Source: Streptomyces pyxinicus
Lineage (GTDB): Bacteria; Actinomycetota; Actinomycetes; Streptomycetales; Streptomycetaceae
Length of the DNA: 40,647 nucleotides
Assembly (NCBI RefSeq): GCF_024753135.1
Contig: NZ_JANUGP010000047.1
Span: forward strand, 1-40,647
Direction: 5' to 3'
Of the stretch, positions 8,462 through 15,742 are shown piece by piece. The notes under the pieces were generated by a model. The model did no database searches. It had not been told where the DNA came from and saw nothing but the letters and a program-made list of their open reading frames with translations. Made by a program: the position numbers and the translations under genes. Positions within the stretch are counted from its first letter, which is position 1. Every line of letters begins with the position of its first letter.

Positions 8462-8489
8462 CTACCTGGCCTCGGTCGCCGGAGCCTGA
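8462..8489. repeat. 28-bp imperfect direct repeat, right copy
   Basis: Matches 7724-7751 at 26 of 28 positions, the first 21 without mismatch. Read on the plus strand it encodes the monooxygenase C-terminus YLASVAGA plus TGA; read on the minus strand it encodes the last residues of the NlpC/P60 protein (ATEAR-stop). Before the insertion the two convergent genes would have overlapped here. Confidence 0.85.
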
Positions 8490-9523
8490 GCCGGGTCCGG
8501 GCGGACGGCTCCGAGGATCGGGTAGGACGCGAGCGGCGAGACCTTGATCTGCTCGCCGGGTCTCGGGGCCTGGACGACGTTGCCGCCGCCCACGTACATC
8601 GCGACGTGGGTGGCCTCGGGGAAGTAGACGACGAGGTCTCCGGGGCGCAGCTCCTTCAGCGGGACCTTCGGCAGCAGGCGCCACTGCTCCTGGCTGGTGC
8701 GCGGGATCGGGGTGCCGGCGTCGGACCAGGCCCGGGAGGTCAGGCCCGAGCAGTCGTAGGCGACCGGGCCCGCCGAGCCCCACTGGTACGGCTTGCCCAC
8801 CTGGTCCAGGGCGAAGCGGACCGCCCGGTCGCCCGCGGGGGTGGCGGGGCGGCCGTCGTCGGGCAGCGACCCGGCGCTGCCGAGTCGCTCCTGTGCCTCG
8901 GTGACGCCCTGCTGTTCCAGCCGGGCGACGGCGGCGAGCTGGTCCGGGGTGAGGGAGGCCAGCAGGCGTTCCACGTCACCGAGCCGGGTCCGTACGTCGT
9001 CGCGCTGCTTCTTCTGCCGCCCGGCGAGGCTCAGTTGGGCGTCCAGGGCCTTGCGGGCGGCCCGCGCGAGGCTGTCCTTGCGCTGTTCGGCCTCGTCCAG
9101 GCGGGCCACGGTCCGGGCGCGCTCGCGGGTCAGCTCGCCGATGACGTGGCCCTCGTCCAGCGCGTGCTGCGGGTCGCGGGCGAGCAGGACCCGGACGTAG
9201 GGGCCGAGCCCGCCGCTGTTCTGGTACTGCTGCCGGGCCAGCCGCCCGGCGTCGGTGCGGCTGTCGCGCAGGGAGAGCCGGGCGCGGGCCAGTTCGTCGT
9301 CCAGGCGGGCCACCTCGGCACGCTGCCGCGCCAGCTTCTCCGCGGTCGCGTTGTACGTCTCGGTGGCCTGCTCGGTCCCGCGGTACAGCCGCTGAAGGTC
9401 TGTCAGCAGCTGGGACAGGGGCCGCTCGGGGTCGCCCGGCGCGGCCAGCGCGGGCACCGGCGCGAGGGCGGTCTGGGCCGCCAGCGCCGCCGTACAGGCC
9501 AGCCGCAGAAACACTCCTGACAC
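8462..9523 (-). CDS. Secreted NlpC/P60 peptidoglycan endopeptidase
   Basis: A 353-aa secreted cell-wall hydrolase of the RipA/NlpC-P60 type, expected to cut D-Glu-mDAP/LL-DAP peptide bonds in peptidoglycan stems. Signal peptide about 1-28 (ALAAQTALAPVPALAAPG). Residues about 40-210 form a long coiled coil (LARQRAEVARLDDELARARL) that in this family regulates the enzyme. The catalytic domain carries YDCSGLTSRAW with Cys near 258 and THVAMYVG with His near 305. The GTG at 9523 has GGAGGTGA 5-6 nt upstream; a second GTG at 9514 is abutted by AGGA and is less likely. Its 3' end coincides with the right direct repeat. Confidence 0.92.
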   Translation of the reverse strand: MSGVFLRLACTAALAAQTALAPVPALAAPGDPERPLSQLLTDLQRLYRGTEQATETYNATAEKLARQRAEVARLDDELARARLSLRDSRTDAGRLARQQYQNSGGLGPYVRVLLARDPQHALDEGHVIGELTRERARTVARLDEAEQRKDSLARAARKALDAQLSLAGRQKKQRDDVRTRLGDVERLLASLTPDQLAAVARLEQQGVTEAQERLGSAGSLPDDGRPATPAGDRAVRFALDQVGKPYQWGSAGPVAYDCSGLTSRAWSDAGTPIPRTSQEQWRLLPKVPLKELRPGDLVVYFPEATHVAMYVGGGNVVQAPRPGEQIKVSPLASYPILGAVRPDPAQAPATEAR

Positions 9524-9586
9524 CTCGTCACCTCCGGCGTGGCGGGACGGGCGGGCTCTCCGCCGTCCCCCACGAACGTCGCAAAG

Positions 9587-9615
9587 GTGATAATCGGACG
9601 TGCGGAAGTGATCAA
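9587..9615 (-). promoter_or_regulatory. Candidate vegetative promoter for the NlpC/P60 gene
   Basis: On the minus strand TTGATC (9615-9610), a 17-bp spacer, then TATCAC (9592-9587). Spacing is optimal for HrdB-type recognition, and the predicted start would leave a leader of about 55 nt before the GTG at 9523. Confidence 0.45.
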
Positions 9616-9627
9616 CGGTATATCTCT

Positions 9628-9641
9628 GGGCCGTTCGGCCC
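9628..9641 (-). terminator. Short hairpin after the small minus-strand gene
   Basis: GGGCC GTTC GGCCC, a 5-bp G/C stem with a tetraloop, 8 bp beyond the stop of the 9649-9951 gene and upstream of the NlpC/P60 promoter. There is no T tract, so termination strength is uncertain. Confidence 0.35.
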
Positions 9642-9648
9642 CGCCGAT

Positions 9649-9951
9649 TCAGTCGTCCGGGTCACCCGGGTTGCCGGGCGGCGCGACCGGGGGCTTGGAC
9701 CAGGGCCAGCGGAGCCTGCCGCCGGTGGTGTCGTGCGGTGCGTACTGGTACTTCCAGCCGGTGATCAGACCGAGCCGTCTGCTGTGCCCGCGCGGGACGC
9801 GGTGGTAGACGAGCACGGTGGGCGGGCCGCCGTCCGCGCCGGGGACCGGGATGCGGTACGTCTTCGGCGGGTGCCCGGTGGCGCCGACCAGCACCGGCAG
9901 CACCCGGCCGTCCATCGGGCCGCCCTCGAAGGGGGTGTCCTGACTCTTCAC
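9649..9951 (-). CDS. Small hypothetical protein
   Basis: A 100-aa protein without a domain I recognise. The middle (RVLPVLVGATGHPPKTYRIPVP and PTVLVYHRVPRGHSRRLGLITGWKYQYAP) looks like several beta strands, and the C-terminus is Pro/Gly/Asp-rich. No signal peptide or membrane segment. The GTG start lies 10 bp after the stop of the TetR gene, with only a weak GGGA before it, so it is probably the last gene of the diiron oxygenase-TetR transcription unit and translated by coupling. An internal ATG 12 codons in is an alternative start. Confidence 0.65.
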   Translation of the reverse strand: MKSQDTPFEGGPMDGRVLPVLVGATGHPPKTYRIPVPGADGGPPTVLVYHRVPRGHSRRLGLITGWKYQYAPHDTTGGRLRWPWSKPPVAPPGNPGDPDD

Positions 9952-9961
9952 GGTCCCAGTC

Positions 9962-10612
9962 TCAGGCTTCCGCGGTGAGCGTGCCCACCAGCTCGGCGGT
10001 CTCGGGGTCGCGGCCCGCGGTGACCGTGAGGACGGCCACGAACTGCTCCACCAGCCAGGCGCGCAGCTCCTCCACCGGGGGCTCCTTGCCCTCGTCCAGC
10101 CAGATCAGCGAGGCGGCCTCGACGGCGGTGATCCACATGCGCACGGTCATCCGCAGCCGCGGCCCAGGACCGGTGACGCCGAGGTGGCGGTAGATGTGGT
10201 CGGCGGCCGCCCGGCGCACCCCGTCCACGGTGGCCGTGGTCCGGGACGTCTCCACCACGCTGCCGCCCTGCAACAACGCGCTGAAGCCGGTGTCGTGCTG
10301 GTCGACGAAGGCCAGGTACCGGTCGAGCGCCCGGGACAGCCGGGCCAGCAGCGGGCCCTCGCGCGGCTCGTCGAAGCAGTGCCGCAGCTCCTCGGCGGCG
10401 GACCGCAGCGCGGCCTCGTAGAGCTGCTGCTTGCCGCCCGGGAAGTACCGGTACACCAGCGGCCGGGACACCCCGGCGGCCTCCGCCACGTCGTCCAGCG
10501 ACACGTCCTCGGGGGCGCGGTGCGCGAACAGCGACAGGGCCGAGGCGAGGAGCTGACTGCGCCGCTCCTCGACACTCAGGCGGCGGTAGGCGGGCGTGGC
10601 GGCCGGGGTCAT
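9962..10612 (-). CDS. TetR-family transcriptional regulator
   Basis: A 216-aa TetR-type repressor. The N-terminal helix-turn-helix is clear: SVEERRSQLLASALSLFAHR, then DVSLDDVAEAAGVSRPLVYR and YFPGGKQQLYEAAL (about residues 14-72), with the family's YR-YF-GGKxxL signature. The helical ligand domain follows, with VDQHDTGFSALLQGG and a C-terminal region typical of fatty-acid or lipophilic-ligand sensing TetR proteins. It lies 72 bp downstream of the diiron oxygenase gene on the same strand, so it probably regulates that gene and itself; an operator-like site in the oxygenase promoter (11667-11695) fits. Confidence 0.92.
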   Translation of the reverse strand: MTPAATPAYRRLSVEERRSQLLASALSLFAHRAPEDVSLDDVAEAAGVSRPLVYRYFPGGKQQLYEAALRSAAEELRHCFDEPREGPLLARLSRALDRYLAFVDQHDTGFSALLQGGSVVETSRTTATVDGVRRAAADHIYRHLGVTGPGPRLRMTVRMWITAVEAASLIWLDEGKEPPVEELRAWLVEQFVAVLTVTAGRDPETAELVGTLTAEA

Positions 10613-10684
10613 GTCCAGCAGCCTAATCGCCGCACCGCCGCCCGGCCCCGGCGCCCGCGGGACCGCCCGCCCCGGCTGCCCGTG

Positions 10685-11623
10685 CTACGCCAGCAGACCC
10701 GAGGACCGCCACAGCCGGCGGCCCGCGCCCCGCAGCACGCCGATGTCGTCCAGGAAGTCGGTCAGCCGCTTCGCGCCGGTCTGCATGATCTCCCGGCGGT
10801 GGCCGCTGGCCTTGACCTGCGCCATCGCCTCCCGCCTGTCGAGGCCCACGTTGGTGTACACGTCGGGGTTGACGAAGGCGACCGAGAAGACGCGGGCGAA
10901 CTCGCCGGAGGTGACCCGGGTGAACTCCTGGGACCACTTGGGGGCCGTCACCATCTGGCGGCGCAGCTCCTCGCGGGCGTAGCGCACATGCCGGGCCTCC
11001 TCCACCACGTGGATCCGGGTGACGCCCCGGACCAGGGGCTGGACCCGCTCGTCCGGGAAGGTCAGGCGCTGCATCCAGTCGAGCACCTCCTCGCCGAGCA
11101 GCGTGGCCGTGAACGAACCCGGGGTCGTGGAGATCGTCTTGAACAGCCGGCCCAGGTTCTGGTGGGCGCGGCTCACCGGGTACCAGGGCGTGTCACCGCG
11201 CGAGATGAGCCGCGCGAACATCTTGGAGTGCCGGCACTCGTCCTCGATCTCGGTGAGCGCGTACCGCACGTGCGCGCTCGTCGCCGCCTTGTCGTAGACG
11301 TGCCGGACCAGCAGCTGCATGAGGATCAGCTCGAACCAGATGCCGAGCGAGGCCAGCGCCGCCGCCTCGTGCTGGGAGAGCAGGATGCGCTGCTCCTCGC
11401 TCATCCGCTGCCACATCGGCGTGCCGTACAGCGACACCAGCTCCGGCGGCCAGAACCACTTGCCCTCCTCGAAGGGGGCCTCCCAGTCCAGCTCCTTGTC
11501 GGGGTCGAAGGAGTGCTTGGCGGAGGAGGCCAGCAGCCGTTCGGCCACCTGCTCCCGGTCCTTGAGCAGGCCGAGCGCGTCGCGCAGGCCGTCCAGCGCG
11601 TCCGCTTCCGTCAGGGTCGTCAT
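10685..11623 (-). CDS. AurF-type diiron oxygenase
   Basis: A 312-aa non-haem diiron oxygenase of the AurF (p-aminobenzoate N-oxygenase) family. Ligand motifs are visible in order: SQHEAAALASLGIWFE, then TEIEDECRHSKMF (E-x-x-D-E-x-x-H type), LGEEVLDWMQR, and HVVEEARHVRYAREE (E-E-x-x-H). AurF relatives oxidise amines to nitro groups or perform other O2-dependent reactions; the substrate here cannot be read. No biosynthetic gene cluster surrounds it. A strong GAGGTGAGGGAG precedes the ATG. First gene of the unit with the TetR regulator and the small protein. Confidence 0.88.
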   Translation of the reverse strand: MTTLTEADALDGLRDALGLLKDREQVAERLLASSAKHSFDPDKELDWEAPFEEGKWFWPPELVSLYGTPMWQRMSEEQRILLSQHEAAALASLGIWFELILMQLLVRHVYDKAATSAHVRYALTEIEDECRHSKMFARLISRGDTPWYPVSRAHQNLGRLFKTISTTPGSFTATLLGEEVLDWMQRLTFPDERVQPLVRGVTRIHVVEEARHVRYAREELRRQMVTAPKWSQEFTRVTSGEFARVFSVAFVNPDVYTNVGLDRREAMAQVKASGHRREIMQTGAKRLTDFLDDIGVLRGAGRRLWRSSGLLA

Positions 11624-11666
11624 GGCTCCCTCACCTCGTTACCGGGGGGTACGTCGTCCGCCTCTT

Positions 11667-11695
11667 ATGAGACTGCCTGTCAGCAAGGGCGTCAA
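11667..11695 (-). promoter_or_regulatory. Candidate promoter with TetR-operator-like site for the diiron oxygenase
   Basis: On the minus strand TTGACG (11695-11690) could be a -35. Downstream of it, partly within the spacer, lies TGACAGGCAGTCTCA (11682-11668), a 15-bp partial palindrome (TGA-x-A ... T-x-TCA). A site there would let the downstream TetR protein block transcription. The -10 is weak (TCTCAT or TCATAA). Confidence 0.35.
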
Positions 11696-11823
11696 TCCCT
11701 CGCGCACGACTTGTTGCCGGGGGCGGACGGCTCGTTCCGGGCGCGGGCGGGCGCGGCGGACGTGATCCGATCGAGACGATGACGGATTCCTGCCGGTTCC
11801 CCCGGGTGCAGTAGCGTGCTGGC

Positions 11824-12699
11824 GTGTCCATGCCTCCGCAGCCTCCGCAACAGCCGCCGTACCCGAACCAGCCCCAGCAGCCGCCGTATCCGGCCCAGCC
11901 CCAGGGGCCCTACGGCCAGCAGCCCGCCCCCGGCCCGTACGGCTCTCCGCCCCCGCAGCCGGGCCCCCACCCGCAGCAGGGTCCCTACGGGCAGCCGGGC
12001 CCGTACCCCGGGCAGCCGCCGCAGCCCGGCCAGCCCTACCCCGGCTGGGGTGTCCCGCCCATGGCCCCGCCGCCGAAGAAGCGCCGCCTCGGTCTGGTGC
12101 TCGGCATCGTCGGCGGTGTGGTCGTGCTCGTCGTCGCGGTGATCGTGGCGATCGCGCTGCTGGCCACGAGCGGCTTCCCCGAGGCGAAGAACAAGCTCAC
12201 GCTGCCCAGGACGCTGCTCGGCGGGCAGTACGAACTCGGCCAGGACCTCTCCGGCTCCGAGGGCAAAAAGATCCAGGACGAGGCCGACGGCGCCTGGGAC
12301 GCCAAGGACACCCACGGCGTGGTCGGCAGCTACACCCCCGGCGGTGACCAGACCAAGGGCACCCTGGTGGTGTCGGGCATGTACGGCCGGTTCAAGAACG
12401 CCGACGCGGCCCGCCGCAACATGATGAAGGGCGCCGCCGAGGGCGAGGGCGCGAAGGTCGCCGTACCGGCCAAGGACTTCCACCTCGACGTCACCATCAC
12501 CTGCGAGGTGCTGACCCAGGAACAGCTCGGCACCAAGGTCACCGTGCCGATGTGCGCCTGGGCCGACGGCAACACCGGCGCCACCATCGCCGAGGTCACC
12601 ACGGCCGGCGTCTCCCAGGACCCCTCGGCCGTCGACCTGGAGGCCTTCGCGCGGAAGACCCTCAAGATCCGCGCGGAGACGGTCAAGCCGATCGACTGA
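11824..12699 (+). CDS. Pro/Gln-rich single-pass membrane protein with extracytoplasmic domain
   Basis: A 291-aa protein. Residues 1-80 are almost entirely Pro, Gln, Gly and Tyr in short repeats (QPPYP, GPYGQ), a low-complexity cytoplasmic tail common in actinomycete membrane proteins. After a basic PPPKKRRLG stop-transfer signal comes a transmembrane helix (LVLGIVGGVVVLVVAVIVAI, about 88-107). The C-terminal part of about 180 aa, predicted outside, has a regular alpha/beta look and no catalytic motif I recognise. TAGCGT ends 6 nt before the GTG and there is no Shine-Dalgarno, suggesting a leaderless transcript; an ATG two codons in is the alternative. It converges with the PBP gene. Confidence 0.8.
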   Translation: MSMPPQPPQQPPYPNQPQQPPYPAQPQGPYGQQPAPGPYGSPPPQPGPHPQQGPYGQPGPYPGQPPQPGQPYPGWGVPPMAPPPKKRRLGLVLGIVGGVVVLVVAVIVAIALLATSGFPEAKNKLTLPRTLLGGQYELGQDLSGSEGKKIQDEADGAWDAKDTHGVVGSYTPGGDQTKGTLVVSGMYGRFKNADAARRNMMKGAAEGEGAKVAVPAKDFHLDVTITCEVLTQEQLGTKVTVPMCAWADGNTGATIAEVTTAGVSQDPSAVDLEAFARKTLKIRAETVKPID

Positions 12700-12768
12700 C
12701 CCCCGCTCTGGATGAGTTCGCCGCATCCGCCGCCCTCGCCGGCGGGTGCGGCGCCCTCGGACACGGCC

Positions 12769-14226
12769 TCACCGCCCGAGGACCGCCCGCATCACCTCCC
12801 GGGCGATCGGCGCCGCGTCACCGCCGCCGCTGATCTCGCCTCGGTCGGCCGAGGCGTCCTCCACCACCACCGCGACCGCGACCCCCGGCTCCGCCTTGTC
12901 CTCGGCCTGGGCCCAGGAGACGAACCAGGCGTACGGCACACCGGAGTTGTCCACGCCGTGCTGGGCGGTGCCGGTCTTGCCGCCGACGATCGCGCCCGGG
13001 ATGGCAGCCCGGGTGCCGGTGCCCTCCTCCACCACGTCGGTCATCAGCTCCTTCAGCCGGGCCGCCGTGGACGGCCGCATCACCTGCCGCACCGGCCGCG
13101 CCCCGGCCCCGGCGACCGTCTCGCCGCCGTTCCGGGTGGTCCGCTCCACCAGGTACGGCGGGCGCACCTGCCCGCCGTCCGCGACCGCCGCCGCGACCAT
13201 CGCCATCTGCAAGGGCGTGGCCCGGGTGTTGTACTGCCCGATGGACGACAGCGCCAACTGCGCCTTGTCCACGTGCTGGTCGAAGGTGCTGGGCGAGACC
13301 GAGAACGGGATGCGCAGCCCCTTGTCGTTGAACCCGAACGCCTGCGCCGTCGCCCCCATGTCCGTGACCCCGGTGTCCACCCCGAGCTTGGCGAACACCG
13401 TGTTGCACGACCACTCGAAGGCGGACCGCAGCGACGCGTCCCGGCAGCCGTCGGCCTCGTTCGTCAGCCGGGTCGTGGTGCCCGGCAGCCGGTACGGGTC
13501 GGGGGAGCGGGTCCGCGCGTCCAGGTCGGTGACCACGCCCGCGTCCAGCGCCGCCGCGGCCGTCACCACCTTGAACGTCGAACCCGGCGGATAGGTCTGC
13601 CGCACCGCCCGGTTGAGCATGGGCTTCTCCGGGTCGTTGTTGAGCCGGGCCCACGCCGAGGCCACCGCCTCGCCGTTGCCGGACAGCGCCGCCGGGTCGT
13701 ACGACGGACTCGTCACCAGCGCCAGCACCCGGCCCGTGGCCGGCTCGATCGCCGCCACCGCGCCCTTGCGCCCGGCCAGCCCCCGGTACGCCGCCCGCTG
13801 GGCCGTCCGGTTCAGGGTCGTGACCACGTCGCCGCCCGGACTGCGCCGCCGCGTCACGTCGTTCCACAGCGGCAGCGGGGACAGCGCCGGGTCGGTGCCG
13901 GACAGCACCGGGTCCTCGGCGTGCTCCAGGAACGTGGTGCCGTACGTCTGCGAGGCGAACCCGGTGACCGGCGCGTACAGCGGGCCGTCCCGGTAGCCGC
14001 GCTCGAAGCGCAGTTGCTCCCCGGTGTCCACGGAGGAGGTGACCGGCTCGCCGCCGACCAGGATGTCCCCGCGCGGCTGCTGGTACCGGGCGATCGCGGG
14101 CCGCCGGTTCGCCGGGTTGCCGTCGTAGCCGCCGGCCTGCACCAGTTGCACCCGGGCCGCGTTGACCAGCAGGGCCGCGAGCAGCAGCGCGCAGAACACG
14201 CAGGCGTGCCGGATGTAGCGGGCCAT
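12769..14226 (-). CDS. Class B penicillin-binding protein (FtsI/PbpA-like transpeptidase)
   Basis: A 485-aa peptidoglycan transpeptidase. One N-terminal transmembrane helix (HACVFCALLLAALLVNAARV), a dimerisation/pedestal domain, then the transpeptidase domain with all three penicillin-binding motifs: SxxK in PPGSTFKVV, SxN in EWSCNTVF, and KTG in IVGGKTGTAQ. The last stretch is an Asp/Glu-containing C-terminus ending VMRAVLGR. It follows the FtsW/RodA gene, the usual pairing of a SEDS glycosyltransferase with its cognate class B PBP. A GTG at 14253 overlapping the FtsW stop (GTGA) with GGGAAGG upstream is a good alternative start adding nine residues. Being away from the dcw cluster, it is probably one of the several extra PBPs of streptomycetes. 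Confidence 0.92.
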   Translation of the reverse strand: MARYIRHACVFCALLLAALLVNAARVQLVQAGGYDGNPANRRPAIARYQQPRGDILVGGEPVTSSVDTGEQLRFERGYRDGPLYAPVTGFASQTYGTTFLEHAEDPVLSGTDPALSPLPLWNDVTRRRSPGGDVVTTLNRTAQRAAYRGLAGRKGAVAAIEPATGRVLALVTSPSYDPAALSGNGEAVASAWARLNNDPEKPMLNRAVRQTYPPGSTFKVVTAAAALDAGVVTDLDARTRSPDPYRLPGTTTRLTNEADGCRDASLRSAFEWSCNTVFAKLGVDTGVTDMGATAQAFGFNDKGLRIPFSVSPSTFDQHVDKAQLALSSIGQYNTRATPLQMAMVAAAVADGGQVRPPYLVERTTRNGGETVAGAGARPVRQVMRPSTAARLKELMTDVVEEGTGTRAAIPGAIVGGKTGTAQHGVDNSGVPYAWFVSWAQAEDKAEPGVAVAVVVEDASADRGEISGGGDAAPIAREVMRAVLGR

Positions 14227-14249
14227 CGGCCGCCCGCCGCCGTACTCGC

Positions 14250-15611
14250 TCACGGCGCCGCCTTCCCGTCGTACTGGCTGCGCGCCGAGTCGCTGACCCG
14301 GATCAGCAGCGCCACGATCGCCCAGTTGGTCACCACCGAGGAGCCGCCCTGGGCGAGGAACGGCATCGCCATGCCGGTCAGCGGGATCAGCCCGGTCACC
14401 CCGCCCGCGATCACGAACACCTGGAGCGCGACGATCGAGGCCAGCCCCACCGCGAGCAGCCGCCCGAACGGTTCGCGCAGCGCGAGGCCCGCCCGGTAAC
14501 CGCGCTCCACCAGCAGCGCGTACAGCAGGATGATCGCCGCGAGCCCGGCGAGGCCCAGTTCCTCGCCGGCCGTGGCCAGGATGAAGTCGGACTTCACGGC
14601 GAAGCCGATCAGGACCGAGTGGCCGAGCCCGAGCCCGGTGCCGAGGAAGCCGCCCGCCGCGAACGCGAACAGCGACTGGGCGAGCTGGTTGGGGCCCTGC
14701 CCGGCGTCGATCGTGGCGAAGGGGTGCAGCCAGTCCTCGATCCGGCCGTTGACGTGCGGCTCCAGCCGGCCGACGGCGACCGCGCCGAGCACCGCGAGCA
14801 GCAGCCCCACCGCGATCCAGCCGGTGCGCCCGGTGGCGACGTACAGCAGCACCACGAACAGCCCGAAGAACAGCAGCGAGGTCCCGAGGTCCCGCTCCAG
14901 CACCAGCACCCCGACGCTCAGCAGCCAGATCGTCACGATCGGCCCGAGCACCCGCCCGGTCGGGAACTGCAGCCGCCACACCCGGCGGCCGGTGTACGCC
15001 AGCGCGTTGCGGTTCGCGGCCAGGTAGGCGGCGAAGAACACCGCGAGCAGCACCTTCGCGAACTCGCCGGGCTGGATGGAGAACCCGGCGATCCGCACCC
15101 AGATCCGGGCGCCGTTGACCGCCGGGAAGAGGATCGGCAGCAGGAGCAGGACGAGGGCCGCGACGACGCACACGTACGAGTAGCGCTGGAGCACCCGGTG
15201 ATCGCGCAGCATCAGCACCACGGCGATGAACAGCGCCACCCCGAGCGTCGACCACACCAGCTGCGCCGGGGCCGCCCGGTCGCCCGGGGTCTCCAGGTCC
15301 AGCCGGTAGATCAGCACCAGACCGAGCCCGTTGAGCAGTACCGCGATCGGCAGCGGCAGCGGATCGGCGTACGGCGCCCGGATCCGGACCGCGACGTGCG
15401 CGCACAGGGCGAGCACCCCGAGCCCCGCGCCGTACCCGACGGCACCGGGCGGCACGGTGCCGGTCCGGGCGACGCCGACCGCGCAGTACCCGTACACCGA
15501 CAGCAGGACGGCCAGCACGAGCAGCGCCAGCTCCACACCCCGGCGCCGGGGGAGCCGGGCGGCGGGTGCGGGAGCCCGGGGGGCCGCGAGGGTGGTTCCG
15601 GCCTTGGTCAT
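14250..15611 (-). CDS. FtsW/RodA-type SEDS glycosyltransferase
   Basis: A 453-aa polytopic membrane protein with about ten to twelve hydrophobic helices. SEDS family signatures: FPAVNGARIWVRIAGFSIQPGEFAKV (N-G-A-x-x-W-x-x-x-x-x-x-x-Q-P-x-E), ERDLGTSLLFFGLF, and the C-terminal GLIPLTGMAMPFLAQGGSS. These proteins polymerise lipid II into glycan strands with a class B PBP partner, which is the next gene. The N-terminal 25 residues are Ala/Pro/Arg-rich and cytoplasmic. Located in a minus-strand run behind a sensor kinase and lipoprotein. Confidence 0.94.
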   Translation of the reverse strand: MTKAGTTLAAPRAPAPAARLPRRRGVELALLVLAVLLSVYGYCAVGVARTGTVPPGAVGYGAGLGVLALCAHVAVRIRAPYADPLPLPIAVLLNGLGLVLIYRLDLETPGDRAAPAQLVWSTLGVALFIAVVLMLRDHRVLQRYSYVCVVAALVLLLLPILFPAVNGARIWVRIAGFSIQPGEFAKVLLAVFFAAYLAANRNALAYTGRRVWRLQFPTGRVLGPIVTIWLLSVGVLVLERDLGTSLLFFGLFVVLLYVATGRTGWIAVGLLLAVLGAVAVGRLEPHVNGRIEDWLHPFATIDAGQGPNQLAQSLFAFAAGGFLGTGLGLGHSVLIGFAVKSDFILATAGEELGLAGLAAIILLYALLVERGYRAGLALREPFGRLLAVGLASIVALQVFVIAGGVTGLIPLTGMAMPFLAQGGSSVVTNWAIVALLIRVSDSARSQYDGKAAP

Positions 15612-15742
15612 GCCCGGAACCTACCGAAACAGCCCGACTTGTGTGCTGCGTCAGCCGGCCTCAGCGTGGCGCGCCGGACCGGCCGCGCCGACGGGGGCTC
15701 TCACGGGTCCCGCCACTCGACCGGCCGGCCCGGCCGGCCCCG

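Noticed and set aside
12769..15405. An 878-codon minus-strand frame joining FtsW and PBP regions
   Set aside because: The upstream part is an out-of-frame reading of the FtsW/RodA gene; the real PBP starts at 14226 or 14253. It is not a fusion.
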